Source: Calditrichia bacterium
GTDB lineage: Bacteria; Calditrichota; Calditrichia; JAJRVZ01
NCBI GenBank assembly: GCA_023132435.1
Contig: JAGLYF010000095.1
Location: 1-33,323 of the forward strand
Direction of reading: 5' to 3'
DNA: 33,323 nt
Part shown: in pieces, positions 24,814 to 33,323 of the stretch
Position numbering within the stretch: position 1 is the first letter of the stretch
Layout: every line of letters begins with the position of its first letter
Made by a program: the position numbers and the translations under genes
The notes under the pieces: generated by a model
Database searches by the model: none
What the model was told of the DNA's origin: nothing
Seen by the model: the letters and a program-made list of their open reading frames with translations, nothing else

Positions 24814-25587
24814 ATGGAAGAAATTAAAGGGTTACTCATAGATCTTGACGGAGTTATTTATAATGATTCCGAGCTCATTACCGGAGCAACGGAGAGTATC
24901 CGCTGGTTACGGGATAAAAATATACCATTTCGCTTTATTACGAATACAACGATGAAAAGTCGGACAACATTACAGCAGAAATTACAGTCTTTTGGTATCG
25001 AGGTAAAAAGGGAAGAGATATTTACAACGGTATATGCGGCAGCTTTGTATATAAAAAAATCCGGCAAAGACAAATGTCATTTATTATTAATGAATGATGC
25101 AAAAGAAGAATTCCATGATTTAAATCTGGAGGCAGAAAACCCTGATTTTGTTGTTGTTGGTGATCTTGGAGAGGAACTCTCGTTTGAGAGGATGAATATT
25201 GCCTTTCAAAAACTACTTTCAGGAGCGGAGTTAATTGCCTTGCAGAAAAACCGTTACTGGCTTTCTGACAAGGGATATACTTTGGATGCAGGTGCTTTAG
25301 TGGCTATGCTTGAATTTGCAGCCGGGAAAAAAGGACAGATCATTGGAAAACCTTCACCTCATTTTTTTGCCCTCGCCCTGAATGATCTAAATTTGAAACC
25401 TGAAAATGTTGTAATGATTGGCGATGATATTGAATCTGATATTATCGGTGCGCATAGGATGGGTATACGTGGAGTGTTGGTAAAAACAGGCAAATTTTTA
25501 CCTGCTGATCTGGAACGGAAAGATGTAGTCCCCTGGCGAACCATTGACAACATTGGAGATTTATATAATATCTTCACAACGACGTAA
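24814..25587 (+). CDS. HAD-superfamily (subfamily IIA) phosphatase, NagD/LHPP-like
   Basis: 257-aa HAD phosphatase. Motif I is D10-L-D12-G (LLIDLDGVIYND), motif II is FITNTT, the Lys motif is GKPSPHFF and motif IV is MIGDDIESDIIGA. The inserted C2-type cap lies between motifs II and III. The overall layout matches the NagD/HDHD2/LHPP group, whose members dephosphorylate small phosphorylated metabolites. The substrate is not predictable here. I start at ATG 24814; TTG 24805 in frame is an alternative. It follows spmB by 43 nt and may share its transcript. Confidence 0.88.
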   Translation: MEEIKGLLIDLDGVIYNDSELITGATESIRWLRDKNIPFRFITNTTMKSRTTLQQKLQSFGIEVKREEIFTTVYAAALYIKKSGKDKCHLLLMNDAKEEFHDLNLEAENPDFVVVGDLGEELSFERMNIAFQKLLSGAELIALQKNRYWLSDKGYTLDAGALVAMLEFAAGKKGQIIGKPSPHFFALALNDLNLKPENVVMIGDDIESDIIGAHRMGIRGVLVKTGKFLPADLERKDVVPWRTIDNIGDLYNIFTTT

Positions 25588-25598
25588 AGGATTTTATC

Positions 25599-25714
25599 CA
25601 CGAATTAGTCCACGAATTACACTAATTTACACGAATTAAAAATAGATTTATTGTAGATTTTTTAGTTATAAAATAAATTAAAACTAAATTTGTACAAATT
25701 CGTGAAATTCGTGA
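25599..25714. repeat. Fold-back element built of CACGAATTA units
   Basis: The left half holds repeated CCACGAATTA-type words (25599-25640) and the right half holds AATTCGTGAAATTCGTGAA (about 25697-25715), the reverse complement. A sister element is at 32363-32441. Confidence 0.75.
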
Positions 25715-25769
25715 ACCCGTTTACTTTGGGTTTTAGTGTTTCTGCGCAGGATATGCTCTTGCAGCTAAA

Positions 25770-25798
25770 AACTTTGTTATTTTAACAAAGTTATTTTA
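25770..25798 (+). terminator. Possible terminator hairpin
   Basis: AACTTTGTTA-TTT-TAACAAAGTT followed by ATTTTA. Short U-run and AT-rich stem, so only weak support. Confidence 0.35.
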
Positions 25799-25937
25799 GG
25801 CACTTTAGATCACTTTTAACTTTAGTCACTTGCGGTTTACCGCGCTATGAATAGATCAGACTAATTGAACCCATAAATAAATGCTGCGTTCAATGGGATA
25901 ATAAATAACTTATATTCTTACACTTATGAGGACTATT

Positions 25938-26852
25938 ATGATTAAAGTTTTGCTCTTTGTCATAATTCTTTTTCCTGTGGCAATGGCTCAACCATATCTT
26001 GAAGAATTGGGAAAATTTGGGGGGACGGGTTCAATCCCGGGAAAATTTAAGGAACCGTCCGCAATTGACATATCCGATGATGGTCGCCTTTTTATTTGCG
26101 ATAGAGGTAATCAGCGCATTCAGGTTTTCGATTTATTCGGGAAATTCCGTATAAATTTTGGTGGTTTTGGCTGGGATGAGGAAAAATTTGATGAACCGGC
26201 CGACATCTGGGCGCGGTCCACCCTGAATATATATGTTGCTGACTATAACAACCAGAGAGTACAGAGGTTTGATAAAGATCTGAACTATATAAATTCAAAG
26301 TATTCTAATCCCGGAGAACGAGAGCAATTCCAGTTTCGTGAGTTGATCAGTGTCGCTTATTCACCTCAGGGTGATTTATTCATTGTTGAAGCAGGAGAAA
26401 ATAAGATCCTGAAATTTAATAGTCAGGATCAGGGAGATGTAGCATTCGGTTATTATGAATCAGGTGCTGGTGAGCTGACTACTCCCATCCAATTGGAACT
26501 TTCTTCTGATCATCGAGTAGTAGTTTCTGATGCCGAAGCGAAGGCTATTTTTGTATATGATTATTTTGGAAATTATCTATTCCAGATCACTCATCCGGAT
26601 TTTATACAACCAATGGGTATTGCGCATGATGCCCAAAATCGCATCTTTGTAGCGGATCCTGAAAGTAAGCGTATTTTTGAGTTTACCTCGGGTGGGAAAT
26701 TTTTAAATCAATATCGCCGCGTATCTGGCGTACCATTTTCTGCACCGATGGATTTAGTTGTTACAGAAGTAGAAAACCAGATACGATTCTATATTATTGA
26801 TGGTGATGATATTTTGATTGCAAAAAAAGTAACGGACACTCCAAAGGAGTAG
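25938..26852 (+). CDS. Secreted NHL-repeat beta-propeller protein
   Basis: About 304 aa, with a signal peptide (MIKVLLFVIILFPVAMAQ) and a six-bladed NHL/6-bladed beta-propeller fold suggested by repeated words of the type G...F..P..I.....G.L.I.D..N.RI..F (for example KEPSAIDISDDGRLFICDRG, NQRIQVFDLFGKF, LNIYVADYNNQRVQRFD, IFVADPESKRIFEF). Such proteins often act as ligand-binding or scaffolding units; none is known for this one. I use ATG 25938 because GAGGA (25928-25932) is 5 nt upstream; ATG 25926 in frame is possible. Its stop sits inside the ribosome-binding region of the next gene, so the two are coupled. Confidence 0.8.
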   Translation: MIKVLLFVIILFPVAMAQPYLEELGKFGGTGSIPGKFKEPSAIDISDDGRLFICDRGNQRIQVFDLFGKFRINFGGFGWDEEKFDEPADIWARSTLNIYVADYNNQRVQRFDKDLNYINSKYSNPGEREQFQFRELISVAYSPQGDLFIVEAGENKILKFNSQDQGDVAFGYYESGAGELTTPIQLELSSDHRVVVSDAEAKAIFVYDYFGNYLFQITHPDFIQPMGIAHDAQNRIFVADPESKRIFEFTSGGKFLNQYRRVSGVPFSAPMDLVVTEVENQIRFYIIDGDDILIAKKVTDTPKE

Positions 26853-26859
26853 ACTACTC

Positions 26860-29800
26860 TTGTTCTTTCGATTCCTCCTTTTAATCCTTGTTATTGCCAG
26901 TTTTAGTCGAAGTTTTGCTCAGGGCAATTTAGCATTATATCCCTGGCAAGTCGATACACTTATCGTACCAGATAATCCCATAACTACTTATCACTTTCCC
27001 GGCAATCACAGAGTTATTGACCAGTCAATAATAGTACATTTAAATAAGAGAGAACTTGAATATCCTGTTGAATATCGATTTAATTCCGATCAAAACCTGT
27101 TGTCATTTTATGCAGAAATTAATAAAGCAGATTCCGTTCACATTTCATATCAGATTCTTCCCGTATTGTTACAGAGACAATATAGTTTTTTTCAGTTGGA
27201 TACAAGTATAAGTGTACTTGACAGTTCAGATACGGTGTCAATTGTAAAACCTGTATTTGAAAATCCCTTTGCTGATTTTGGAGGAAACCTTAAGAGAAGT
27301 GGAAGTATTGTCAGAGGGGTGAATATTGGCAGTAATAAGGATATGACACTCAACTCAGGACTAAATTTGCAGTTATCAGGTCAACTAACTGAAGACCTGG
27401 AAATTGTGGCTGCTTTGACCGATGAATCAACACCTATTCAGCCAGAGGGCAATACACAGACTCTGAGAGAAATTGATAAAGTCTTTATTAAATTTAACAG
27501 CCCCCGGGTGAGTGGTGTCCTGGGGGATTTTAACTTGCGGTACACTGGTGCACAATTTGGCTCTTATTCCCGAAAATTACAGGGAGTCAGTCTGACAGGT
27601 AATTATAAGGGATTTGAATTAGGAGGTAGCGTTGCTTCGACACGTGGTTTTTTTAATTTTATGCCCTTTGTCGGGCAGGAAGGTAATCAAGGACCTTATC
27701 AGTTACTTGGTAGAAATAATGAGAAAGCGATAATTGTTCTTGCCGGAACGGAAAGGATCTGGATTGATGGTAAAAAATTAATTCGTGGAGAAAATAATGA
27801 TTATGTAATCGAGTACGGTAACGGTCAGATTATTTTTACAAACAGACAGCTGATTACCAGTGAGTCACGAATTGAGGTGGATTTTGAATATTATCCAGCC
27901 ACACAAAAATATACGCGTAACGTCTATTCTGGTATCTCAACAGGTAAGATGTTTGATAATACCTTTAATTTCAGAGTTTCTTATTACCACGAAGAAGACG
28001 ATCCAAAAAAGATCCTCGAGAGTGAGGGGATATTATCTGAAGAAGAACTTCAGGTGATAAAAGATGCCGGGGATGATCCCTTAGCTGCCTCTGTTGATGG
28101 AGCCACCTATGTTGGCGATAGTCTTGGCTATTATATTAAGATTGATACTTTGGAGGAAGATTATGCATACTATCAGTATGTCGGCGACAGTCTTGGCTAT
28201 TATATTGTAACATTTAGTTCAGTCGGGTCAGGATTGGGTGACTACGTGCGTGAAGGGTTGGGTATATATCGTTGGGTCGGTATTGGTAGAGGAGAATATC
28301 TACCAATAGAATTACTGCCACTTCCGAGTAAACAACAACTGTTAGATGTTCAAATGGGTTATCAGCCATTTGAGAAATTTCGAATAAATGCCGAGGCAGC
28401 GACCAGTTATCTTGATAAAAACATTATATCAACGATTAATGATAAAAATAATCAGGGAAATGCCTTTAGTATTTCCGCAAATCTTGATCAAACAAAGTTT
28501 AGCCCGGCCAATATAAATCTGGGTCTGTTATCATTTTCATTGAACAGTAAATATATAGATGAAAAATTTCAATCTATCGATCGGCTTAATCAGCCGGACT
28601 TTGTACGCTATTGGAATTTGCTTCCGGAAACAGAAAGAACTAACCAGGAACAAAGTATTGAATTAAAAACAACCTATCTTCCCTGGAATTGGCTACATTT
28701 AAATGGGGGAGTTGGGAAATTTAAAAAGACCTCTTTTAATTCCTTCCGCTATATGGGGGAAGCCAGGTTGGATGCGGAGGATTGGTTCAGAGGATTATTG
28801 AGTCATGAATTAATAAAGAGTACTAAACTTACGATTAATAATGAATGGTTAAGACAAAAGGCGGATCTCAATAAAGATATCGGAATTTTTCAACCTGCTG
28901 TTTTTATAGAACGCGAAGAAAGGAAAAATGTCGAAAGGAGCAGGATTACCGGTTTCTCATTTGCAGATATGGGAGCACGGGTGAGGTTGATTAATCTTCC
29001 GGTTTTAAATGGATATCTGCAATATAATCAGCGAAAAGATGATGTATTTGTTCCGGAGCTAAACGGAAGAAAAATACACCAATCTACCAGCTGGACGAGG
29101 CGCCTTCATCTGGCTCTGACAGAATGGAACCGTTTTAGCGGATATCTTGATGTATCTCTTAGAAAAAAAGACTATACACAATTTTTTGAGGAATTTCAGG
29201 GAGACACGCTTAAAAAGGATTACCTGGAATTCGCCTTACAGGATACGACATGGCAGGATAGGGAAACAAATTTAATTGAATTTATGCTTAAGAATTTTCA
29301 ATGGAATCGTTCCCTCGATATTCAATGGCAATACCGAATTTCCGTCGGACAAACGGCTTTACGTGAGAAAGTATATGTTGTGGTTCAGGAAGGCAGAGGT
29401 AATTTCCGATATGATGAGGATTTGGAGGAATATGTCCCTGATCCCAATGGTAATTATGTACTTTTTATAGTTCCAACAGGCAATTTTGAACCAATCACCC
29501 AATTAGGGACTTCTCTGCGATTATTACTGGATCCCCGAAGAATTCTAAAAAAACCGGAATCAGGTTTTACAAAAATTCTGGCCCAATTAAGCAGTGATTC
29601 ATATTTCCGGATTGAAGAAGAGTCAAAGGATGAAATTCTCTCAAATTTATATTTCTTGAAATATTCGACTTTTCAGGGACCAAATACGTTAAAGGGAAGT
29701 ATTGTTTATAATCAGGATTTATGGTTTATGCGTCGGAATCGCGATCATTCTTTCCGCTTTCGTTACCGGTACAGGGATGATCTGTTTAACCAATTTTTAG

Positions 29801-30360
29801 ATGAGAATGATAATGAGAACCGCTTGAGGATAGAGCGAAGTGTTTGGGCAAATTATCGTATAATTGAAAAATTGAAAGCACAAACATCTTTGCGTAATGT
29901 GCTCACTATTAGGAATAACAGGGCAAATGAAGCGAGGAACAGGGATATAAATTCGGTTATATTTAACCAAAACTTTTCTTATCGTCCAGATCTTAACTGG
30001 GAATTTGGCCTGGAATCAGAATATGGTCTGGAAGAAGATTTGGCCAATCAAAAAAATTTAAAGATTGATTACGGTCGTGCTTTACTCAGGACCAGTTACG
30101 CCATTCTTCGCAAAGGAAAAATAAGTACGACATTTGATTATCAAATGGTAAATGTTCTCGAGAAGCCTATAGATGTGACAACAATACCTTTTGAAATGGC
30201 GGGGGGAAAAAAAGAAGGCGTAAGTAGAAGTTGGCAATTGAGAGGCGAGTATACCATTGCTGAAAATGTAGTTGTTTCTCTTTTTTATAATGGGCGAGAT
30301 GATGCCGGTTTTGAAAAGATAATTCATACAGGTCAGGCAGAAATACGTGCTTTTTTTTAA
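26860..30360 (+). CDS. Large outer-membrane beta-barrel protein of unknown function
   Basis: 1166 aa starting at TTG 26860, ten nt after GGAG (26846-26849), which overlaps the end of the upstream gene. The first residues form a signal peptide (FFRFLLLILVIASFSRSFAQ). The sequence then has alternating aromatic/polar beta strands up to a terminal aromatic (IRAFF), typical of an outer-membrane barrel. Segments such as LRRSG-like GSIVRGVNIGSNKDMTLN, LTDESTPIQPEGNTQTLREI and RIWIDGKKLIRGENNDYVIEY recall large FCB-group surface-export barrels, but I cannot assign a family with confidence. An internal duplication (YVGDSLGYYI twice, nt 28109 and 28177) is followed by related G-x-G-x-Y words, GLGDYVREGLGIYRWVGIGRG. 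Confidence 0.7.
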   Translation: MFFRFLLLILVIASFSRSFAQGNLALYPWQVDTLIVPDNPITTYHFPGNHRVIDQSIIVHLNKRELEYPVEYRFNSDQNLLSFYAEINKADSVHISYQILPVLLQRQYSFFQLDTSISVLDSSDTVSIVKPVFENPFADFGGNLKRSGSIVRGVNIGSNKDMTLNSGLNLQLSGQLTEDLEIVAALTDESTPIQPEGNTQTLREIDKVFIKFNSPRVSGVLGDFNLRYTGAQFGSYSRKLQGVSLTGNYKGFELGGSVASTRGFFNFMPFVGQEGNQGPYQLLGRNNEKAIIVLAGTERIWIDGKKLIRGENNDYVIEYGNGQIIFTNRQLITSESRIEVDFEYYPATQKYTRNVYSGISTGKMFDNTFNFRVSYYHEEDDPKKILESEGILSEEELQVIKDAGDDPLAASVDGATYVGDSLGYYIKIDTLEEDYAYYQYVGDSLGYYIVTFSSVGSGLGDYVREGLGIYRWVGIGRGEYLPIELLPLPSKQQLLDVQMGYQPFEKFRINAEAATSYLDKNIISTINDKNNQGNAFSISANLDQTKFSPANINLGLLSFSLNSKYIDEKFQSIDRLNQPDFVRYWNLLPETERTNQEQSIELKTTYLPWNWLHLNGGVGKFKKTSFNSFRYMGEARLDAEDWFRGLLSHELIKSTKLTINNEWLRQKADLNKDIGIFQPAVFIEREERKNVERSRITGFSFADMGARVRLINLPVLNGYLQYNQRKDDVFVPELNGRKIHQSTSWTRRLHLALTEWNRFSGYLDVSLRKKDYTQFFEEFQGDTLKKDYLEFALQDTTWQDRETNLIEFMLKNFQWNRSLDIQWQYRISVGQTALREKVYVVVQEGRGNFRYDEDLEEYVPDPNGNYVLFIVPTGNFEPITQLGTSLRLLLDPRRILKKPESGFTKILAQLSSDSYFRIEEESKDEILSNLYFLKYSTFQGPNTLKGSIVYNQDLWFMRRNRDHSFRFRYRYRDDLFNQFLDENDNENRLRIERSVWANYRIIEKLKAQTSLRNVLTIRNNRANEARNRDINSVIFNQNFSYRPDLNWEFGLESEYGLEEDLANQKNLKIDYGRALLRTSYAILRKGKISTTFDYQMVNVLEKPIDVTTIPFEMAGGKKEGVSRSWQLRGEYTIAENVVVSLFYNGRDDAGFEKIIHTGQAEIRAFF

Positions 30361-30370
30361 AAGAAAATTA

Positions 30371-30504
30371 TTAACCACGGAGGGACACGGAGACACACGG
30401 AATGTCTTTATAAAATATTTAAGACATAGAAGTAAGGTGTTATTGATATTAAAAATAGCAAGATTTTTTTATCCGTGTTTAATTCCGTGTAATTCCGTGG
30501 TTAA
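30371..30504. repeat. Fold-back element with 11-bp ends TTAACCACGGA / TCCGTGGTTAA
   Basis: Terminal inverted repeat TTAACCACGGA (30371-30381) / TCCGTGGTTAA (30494-30504). Inside are repeats of CACGGAG/ACACGGA on the left and ATTCCGTG/TCCGTGT on the right. It starts 10 nt after the upstream stop. The ends match the 81-298 element's ends except one base pair. Confidence 0.8.
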
Positions 30505-30535
30505 TTAAAAGATATGGTCAATATATACTGATATT

Positions 30536-32305
30536 ATGATGATATATATAAAAATAGGATTGTTTTCCATGCTACTTACTTTGCTCGTTGGGAATGGGTA
30601 CAGTCAGGAGGTCGTGGAAAAATATGAATTTTTTGGTAATGAGCGTATTGATGACGATCAGTTACAGACCTGGTCCGGATTAAAGGAAGGTTTCGCTGTC
30701 AATCTGAGCATCATAAATGCTGCAAATCAAAAAATAATTAAAGGATACCAGGAAGCAGGATACCTTTATGCCCGTATTGATTCGACCGTTCTTACAGGTG
30801 AAGATGAGAAAAAAGGGAGCATCGTTCAGTGGTATATAAATGAGGGGGAGTTGGTTCGTCTGGGAAAAGTTCGTATGGTCGCAGATTCTCTAAGTATGGA
30901 AGATCTGGAAAATCTGGTGGATTTTAACGAAGGTGATATCTATCGTAGAGAATATATTGAATCTGAATTGGCAGTGATTGGTCGATTTTATGCTGAAAGT
31001 GGATATCCATTAGCTACAATAGATATTACCAATACATCTCTGCGAAGTGAAGAAGACATAAAATATATCGATATTGAAATAAAAATTAATTCTGGTCCCG
31101 GAATAATAATTAATAAGATAATTATAAGAGGAAATCAATCCACCCAGGATGAGGTTATCCTTCGTGAACTGGATATAATAAATGGAGAAAAATATAATCA
31201 GAAAAAAATTGACTCTGTTCCAAAACAATTGAACCACTTGGGATATTTTAGTGATATTTTACCGGTTAGAGCTATCGGTTTGCAAAACGGAAAGACAGAT
31301 CTGTTAATTGAAGTAAAGGAGCGTAATACAACAACATTTGACGGGATTATCGGGTATATCCCTCCTGCACCAACAGAAACATCAGAAGAAGGCTATTTCA
31401 CAGGTTTGATTAATTTAAATTTTAGAAATCTATTCGGGACCGGTCGTAAATTTGAAGTGAATTGGCGTAAACCTGATAAGTTTTCAGAAGAATTCAGGAT
31501 CTTTTATGAAGAACCATGGATTTTCAATTATCCAATTAATATTGGTGCTGGTCTTGAACGTATTGTAAGAGATACCACTTATATTGAGCGATCTTATTTT
31601 CTTAATTCAACATTAAAATTATCTGCAGAATTTAAAGGATTCTTAAATTTTAGTCATAAAGAAGTCATTCCGGATTCCCTGGCAAGTCGTAATCTTCGAA
31701 TGACCAGAAATATAACTACGGATGGAGAAATAGGTATCAAGTTTGATACCCGTGATTATCCGCTAAATCCCAGAAAAGGGATACGATATATGGCTTCTTT
31801 TTCTTTTGGGACAAAAGAAAATACAGGTCCTGCATACCTCATTAAAGAAGACAGCCTGGCATTACGCGAAGGTATTAAAAAAATCAGGGGGCATCTGTCA
31901 TATATTCAAAGATTGTGGCAGAATCAGGTATTTGCCTTCAACTTTAATGGTTTTCATATCGAGGGTGATAAGGATCAGCTTCAGTTGTCGGACCATTTCT
32001 GGTTTGGAGGATTTGGATCCTTGCGTGGCTATCGGGAGAATCAATTTCATGGCACAACCGTATCCTGGATAAACCTGGAATATAGATTTATCGTTGGCAG
32101 AAACTCACGTGTGTTTTTATTCAGTGATTGGGGATTTTACCAATATGAAGATGCAACGGGTATCAAAAACGATATTTTACCAGGTTATGGCGTTGGTATA
32201 CGATTTGATACACCTTTAGGAATTATGGGTGTGGATTATGGTCTGGGGAGGGGAGATACCTTCTCGACGGGTAAAATACATTTTGGATTAATCAACAGTT
32301 TTTAG
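30536..32305 (+). CDS. Omp85-superfamily outer-membrane protein (BamA/TamA-like)
   Basis: 589-aa Omp85 protein. Signal peptide (IGLFSMLLTLLVGNGYSQ). POTRA-like segments include VEKYEFFGNERIDDDQL, LGKVRMVADSLSMEDL and INKIIIRGNQSTQDEVI. The barrel begins near residue 275. The conserved lid motif is SLRGYRENQF and the end is GIMGVDYGLGRGDTFSTG...FGLINSF with a terminal aromatic. It is a paralogue in architecture of the gene at 21251. It follows the large barrel gene behind a fold-back element, so it may assemble that protein. The gene starts with tandem ATGs (30536, 30539) and no clear ribosome binding site. Confidence 0.85.
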   Translation: MMIYIKIGLFSMLLTLLVGNGYSQEVVEKYEFFGNERIDDDQLQTWSGLKEGFAVNLSIINAANQKIIKGYQEAGYLYARIDSTVLTGEDEKKGSIVQWYINEGELVRLGKVRMVADSLSMEDLENLVDFNEGDIYRREYIESELAVIGRFYAESGYPLATIDITNTSLRSEEDIKYIDIEIKINSGPGIIINKIIIRGNQSTQDEVILRELDIINGEKYNQKKIDSVPKQLNHLGYFSDILPVRAIGLQNGKTDLLIEVKERNTTTFDGIIGYIPPAPTETSEEGYFTGLINLNFRNLFGTGRKFEVNWRKPDKFSEEFRIFYEEPWIFNYPINIGAGLERIVRDTTYIERSYFLNSTLKLSAEFKGFLNFSHKEVIPDSLASRNLRMTRNITTDGEIGIKFDTRDYPLNPRKGIRYMASFSFGTKENTGPAYLIKEDSLALREGIKKIRGHLSYIQRLWQNQVFAFNFNGFHIEGDKDQLQLSDHFWFGGFGSLRGYRENQFHGTTVSWINLEYRFIVGRNSRVFLFSDWGFYQYEDATGIKNDILPGYGVGIRFDTPLGIMGVDYGLGRGDTFSTGKIHFGLINSF

Positions 32306-32534
32306 CCATTGTTAAATTTTACTTGAATTATTCATCTTTCGCCTCGTTATAAAGTTATTTATCCACGAATTACACGAATTAGCACGAATTTCACGAATTA
32401 ATTTATGAATTTTTAATTGATATTCGTGAAAATTCGTGTAACAAATGACCTAATTTCTTTGCGATTAATATAATAACTGAATCAACTATTCAGAAACTTA
32501 TCTAAGGATTTTTCTTGTATAGAGTATAAAATTC
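32306..32534. other. Spacer with CACGAATTA fold-back
   Basis: Fold-back element 32363-32441; AT-rich otherwise. No gene. Confidence 0.65.
32363..32441. repeat. Fold-back element, CACGAATTA family
   Basis: TTACACGAATT (32370-32380) and AATTCGTGTAA (32431-32441) are exact complements, with CACGAATTTCACGAATTA between them on the left and ATTCGTGAAAATTCGTG on the right. Same unit type as 25599-25714. Confidence 0.8.
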
Positions 32535-32556
32535 AATTATATTATATAATATAATT
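32535..32556. promoter_or_regulatory. Candidate vapBC operator: perfect 22-nt AT palindrome
   Basis: The two 11-nt halves AATTATATTAT and ATAATATAATT are perfect complements, ending 18 nt before the vapB ATG and just before the ribosome binding site TAGGAG (32562-32567). Ribbon-helix-helix antitoxins usually autoregulate through such sites, and the stretch also contains -10-like TATAAT words. The role is inferred. Confidence 0.55.
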
Positions 32557-32574
32557 TATTTAATAGGAGTAACT

Positions 32575-32805
32575 ATGGGTCAAATCACGATCTATCTTGA
32601 TAGCAATTCTGAAAAGATTCTCCGTCGAAGAGCAAAAGAGAAAAAACTTTCTGTTAGTAAATATGTCAGTGTCCTGGTCAGAGAAAAAAATATCTCCGAA
32701 TGGCCAGAGGAACTCATCGATTCAGTTGGTACATGGAGTGATTATCCCCTGGTGGCCGAACTCAGGACCGGTTATGGTGATGATATCCGGCGGGATAAAT
32801 TATGA
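32575..32805 (+). CDS. vapB: VapB-type ribbon-helix-helix antitoxin
   Basis: 76 aa. The N terminus MGQITIYLDSNSEKILRRRA is a typical RHH strand-helix (beta strand QITIYLD, then helix), with KKLSVSKYVSVLVREK as the second helix; the rest is a flexible acidic tail that would bind the toxin. AGGAG lies 7 nt upstream. Its TGA stop overlaps the vapC ATG (ATGA, 32802-32805). The antitoxin-first order and 4-nt overlap are usual for vapBC operons. Confidence 0.85.
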   Translation: MGQITIYLDSNSEKILRRRAKEKKLSVSKYVSVLVREKNISEWPEELIDSVGTWSDYPLVAELRTGYGDDIRRDKL

Positions 32806-33209
32806 ACTACATACTTGATACGAATACTATTATATACTTTTTTAAAGGCGAAGGAAATATTTCTCACCGACTGCTTTCCTTCCCCCCTAAAGAGATTGGT
32901 ATTCCTGCTATCGTTTATTATGAACTGCTCTTTGGTATTTCTAAAAGCGTCAGACAAAAAGAAAAAATTCACCAACTTCGATTGTTAATTGATGCAACCA
33001 CTTTGATCCCTTTTGGGGAGAAAGAAGCTCATGCGGCGGCTAAAATACGTGTCAATCTGGAAAAAAGGGGGTTGCCGATCGGACCAATGGATGTTTTAAT
33101 AGGCGCCACCGCCCTGGCGAATCGTGCGATTCTTGTGACTCATAATTTAAAAGAGTTTAAACGGATTAACCGGCTTGAGGTTGAGGATTGGTATGACTAT
33201 AATTTGTAG
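32802..33209 (+). CDS. vapC: VapC-type PIN-domain RNase toxin
   Basis: 135-aa PIN-domain protein. Acidic/metal-site residues D6 (YILDTN), E41 (YYELLFG), D97 (PMDVLIGATA) and the T113-H-N115-L-K-E-F segment all fall as expected for VapC, which cleaves RNA (tRNA or rRNA in studied cases). It is translationally coupled to the antitoxin. The last 114 nt of the window contain no further gene. Confidence 0.9.
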   Translation: MNYILDTNTIIYFFKGEGNISHRLLSFPPKEIGIPAIVYYELLFGISKSVRQKEKIHQLRLLIDATTLIPFGEKEAHAAAKIRVNLEKRGLPIGPMDVLIGATALANRAILVTHNLKEFKRINRLEVEDWYDYNL

Positions 33210-33323
33210 ATTATCGGTGTTTTATGATTGAAATGCTAACCGGTCTCAGGTTTTTCTTGCCTATCCAATAAAAAATATCTACTTTTTATAATTAATATCT
33301 AACCTGATTAATTCACAAAAGTG

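Larger units (their letters stand above)
25588..25925. other. Spacer with fold-back repeat and hairpin
   Basis: Contains the CACGAATTA-type fold-back (25599-25714) and a 10-bp hairpin AACTTTGTTA-TTT-TAACAAAGTT (25770-25792) followed by ATTTTAGG, which could end the HAD transcript. Nothing else recognised. Confidence 0.65.

Noticed and set aside
1-33323. tRNA or rRNA genes, including tRNA-Sec
   Set aside because: No convincing cloverleaf or rRNA-like sequence was seen by eye; only a proper tRNAscan/Infernal run could settle it.

Overview
The window looks like a contig from an uncultured, anaerobic, Gram-negative bacterium. Two Omp85 barrels, a TamB-like protein and a large outer-membrane barrel show an outer membrane. 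A decayed gene carrying a Por/T9SS-type C-terminal sorting signal (about 14076-14261) points to the FCB superphylum (Bacteroidota, Calditrichota, Marinimicrobia, KSB1 and relatives). I cannot name a phylum from this sequence alone. Every gene I accept is on the + strand.

Region 1 (1-13979) is an iron-sulfur/flavin electron-transfer locus. It opens with korA-korB-korC, a 2-oxoacid:ferredoxin oxidoreductase probably acting on 2-oxoglutarate. Two heterodisulfide-reductase-type modules follow. Module 1 is HdrA (1025 aa, two tandem HdrA-like halves), free-standing MvhD, and an HdrC-HdrB fusion (HdrD-like). Module 2 is an HdrA-MvhD fusion, then a hemerythrin-like protein, a 44-aa zinc ribbon, and separate HdrC and HdrB. 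Both HdrA genes carry an in-frame UGA at the FAD-domain Cys/Sec position (CxxU). Each UGA is followed by the same 18-nt hairpin at the same distance, with a covarying lower stem, so I read both as selenoproteins. No hydrogenase subunit is present. The simplest inference is that ferredoxin links Kor to a flavin-based bifurcating or confurcating Hdr system.

Most of the long spacers in this locus are filled with a modular set of repeats: degenerate GCGT-type arrays, hairpins of the GAGACGG...CCGTCTC and GGGGC...GCCC types, and an 'AATATCCAACAAGGAAT' phrase. The block hdrA2-hemerythrin-zinc ribbon is free of them.

Region 2 (13980-16942) holds the T9SS-substrate remnant, a GxxExxY (PD-(D/E)XK-like) gene enclosed by inverted repeats, and comM/yifB. 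Region 3 (16943-25587) holds tamB, an Omp85/TamA-like gene, spmA, spmB and a HAD-family phosphatase. Region 4 (25926-32305) holds an NHL beta-propeller lipoprotein-like or secreted protein, a 1166-aa outer-membrane protein translationally coupled to it, and a second Omp85. Region 5 (32535-33209) is a vapBC toxin-antitoxin pair behind a perfect 22-nt palindrome. Regions 2-5 contain several fold-back repeat elements of another style, built from short phrases such as TTAACCACGGAG, CACGAATTA and AACCGCAAAG.
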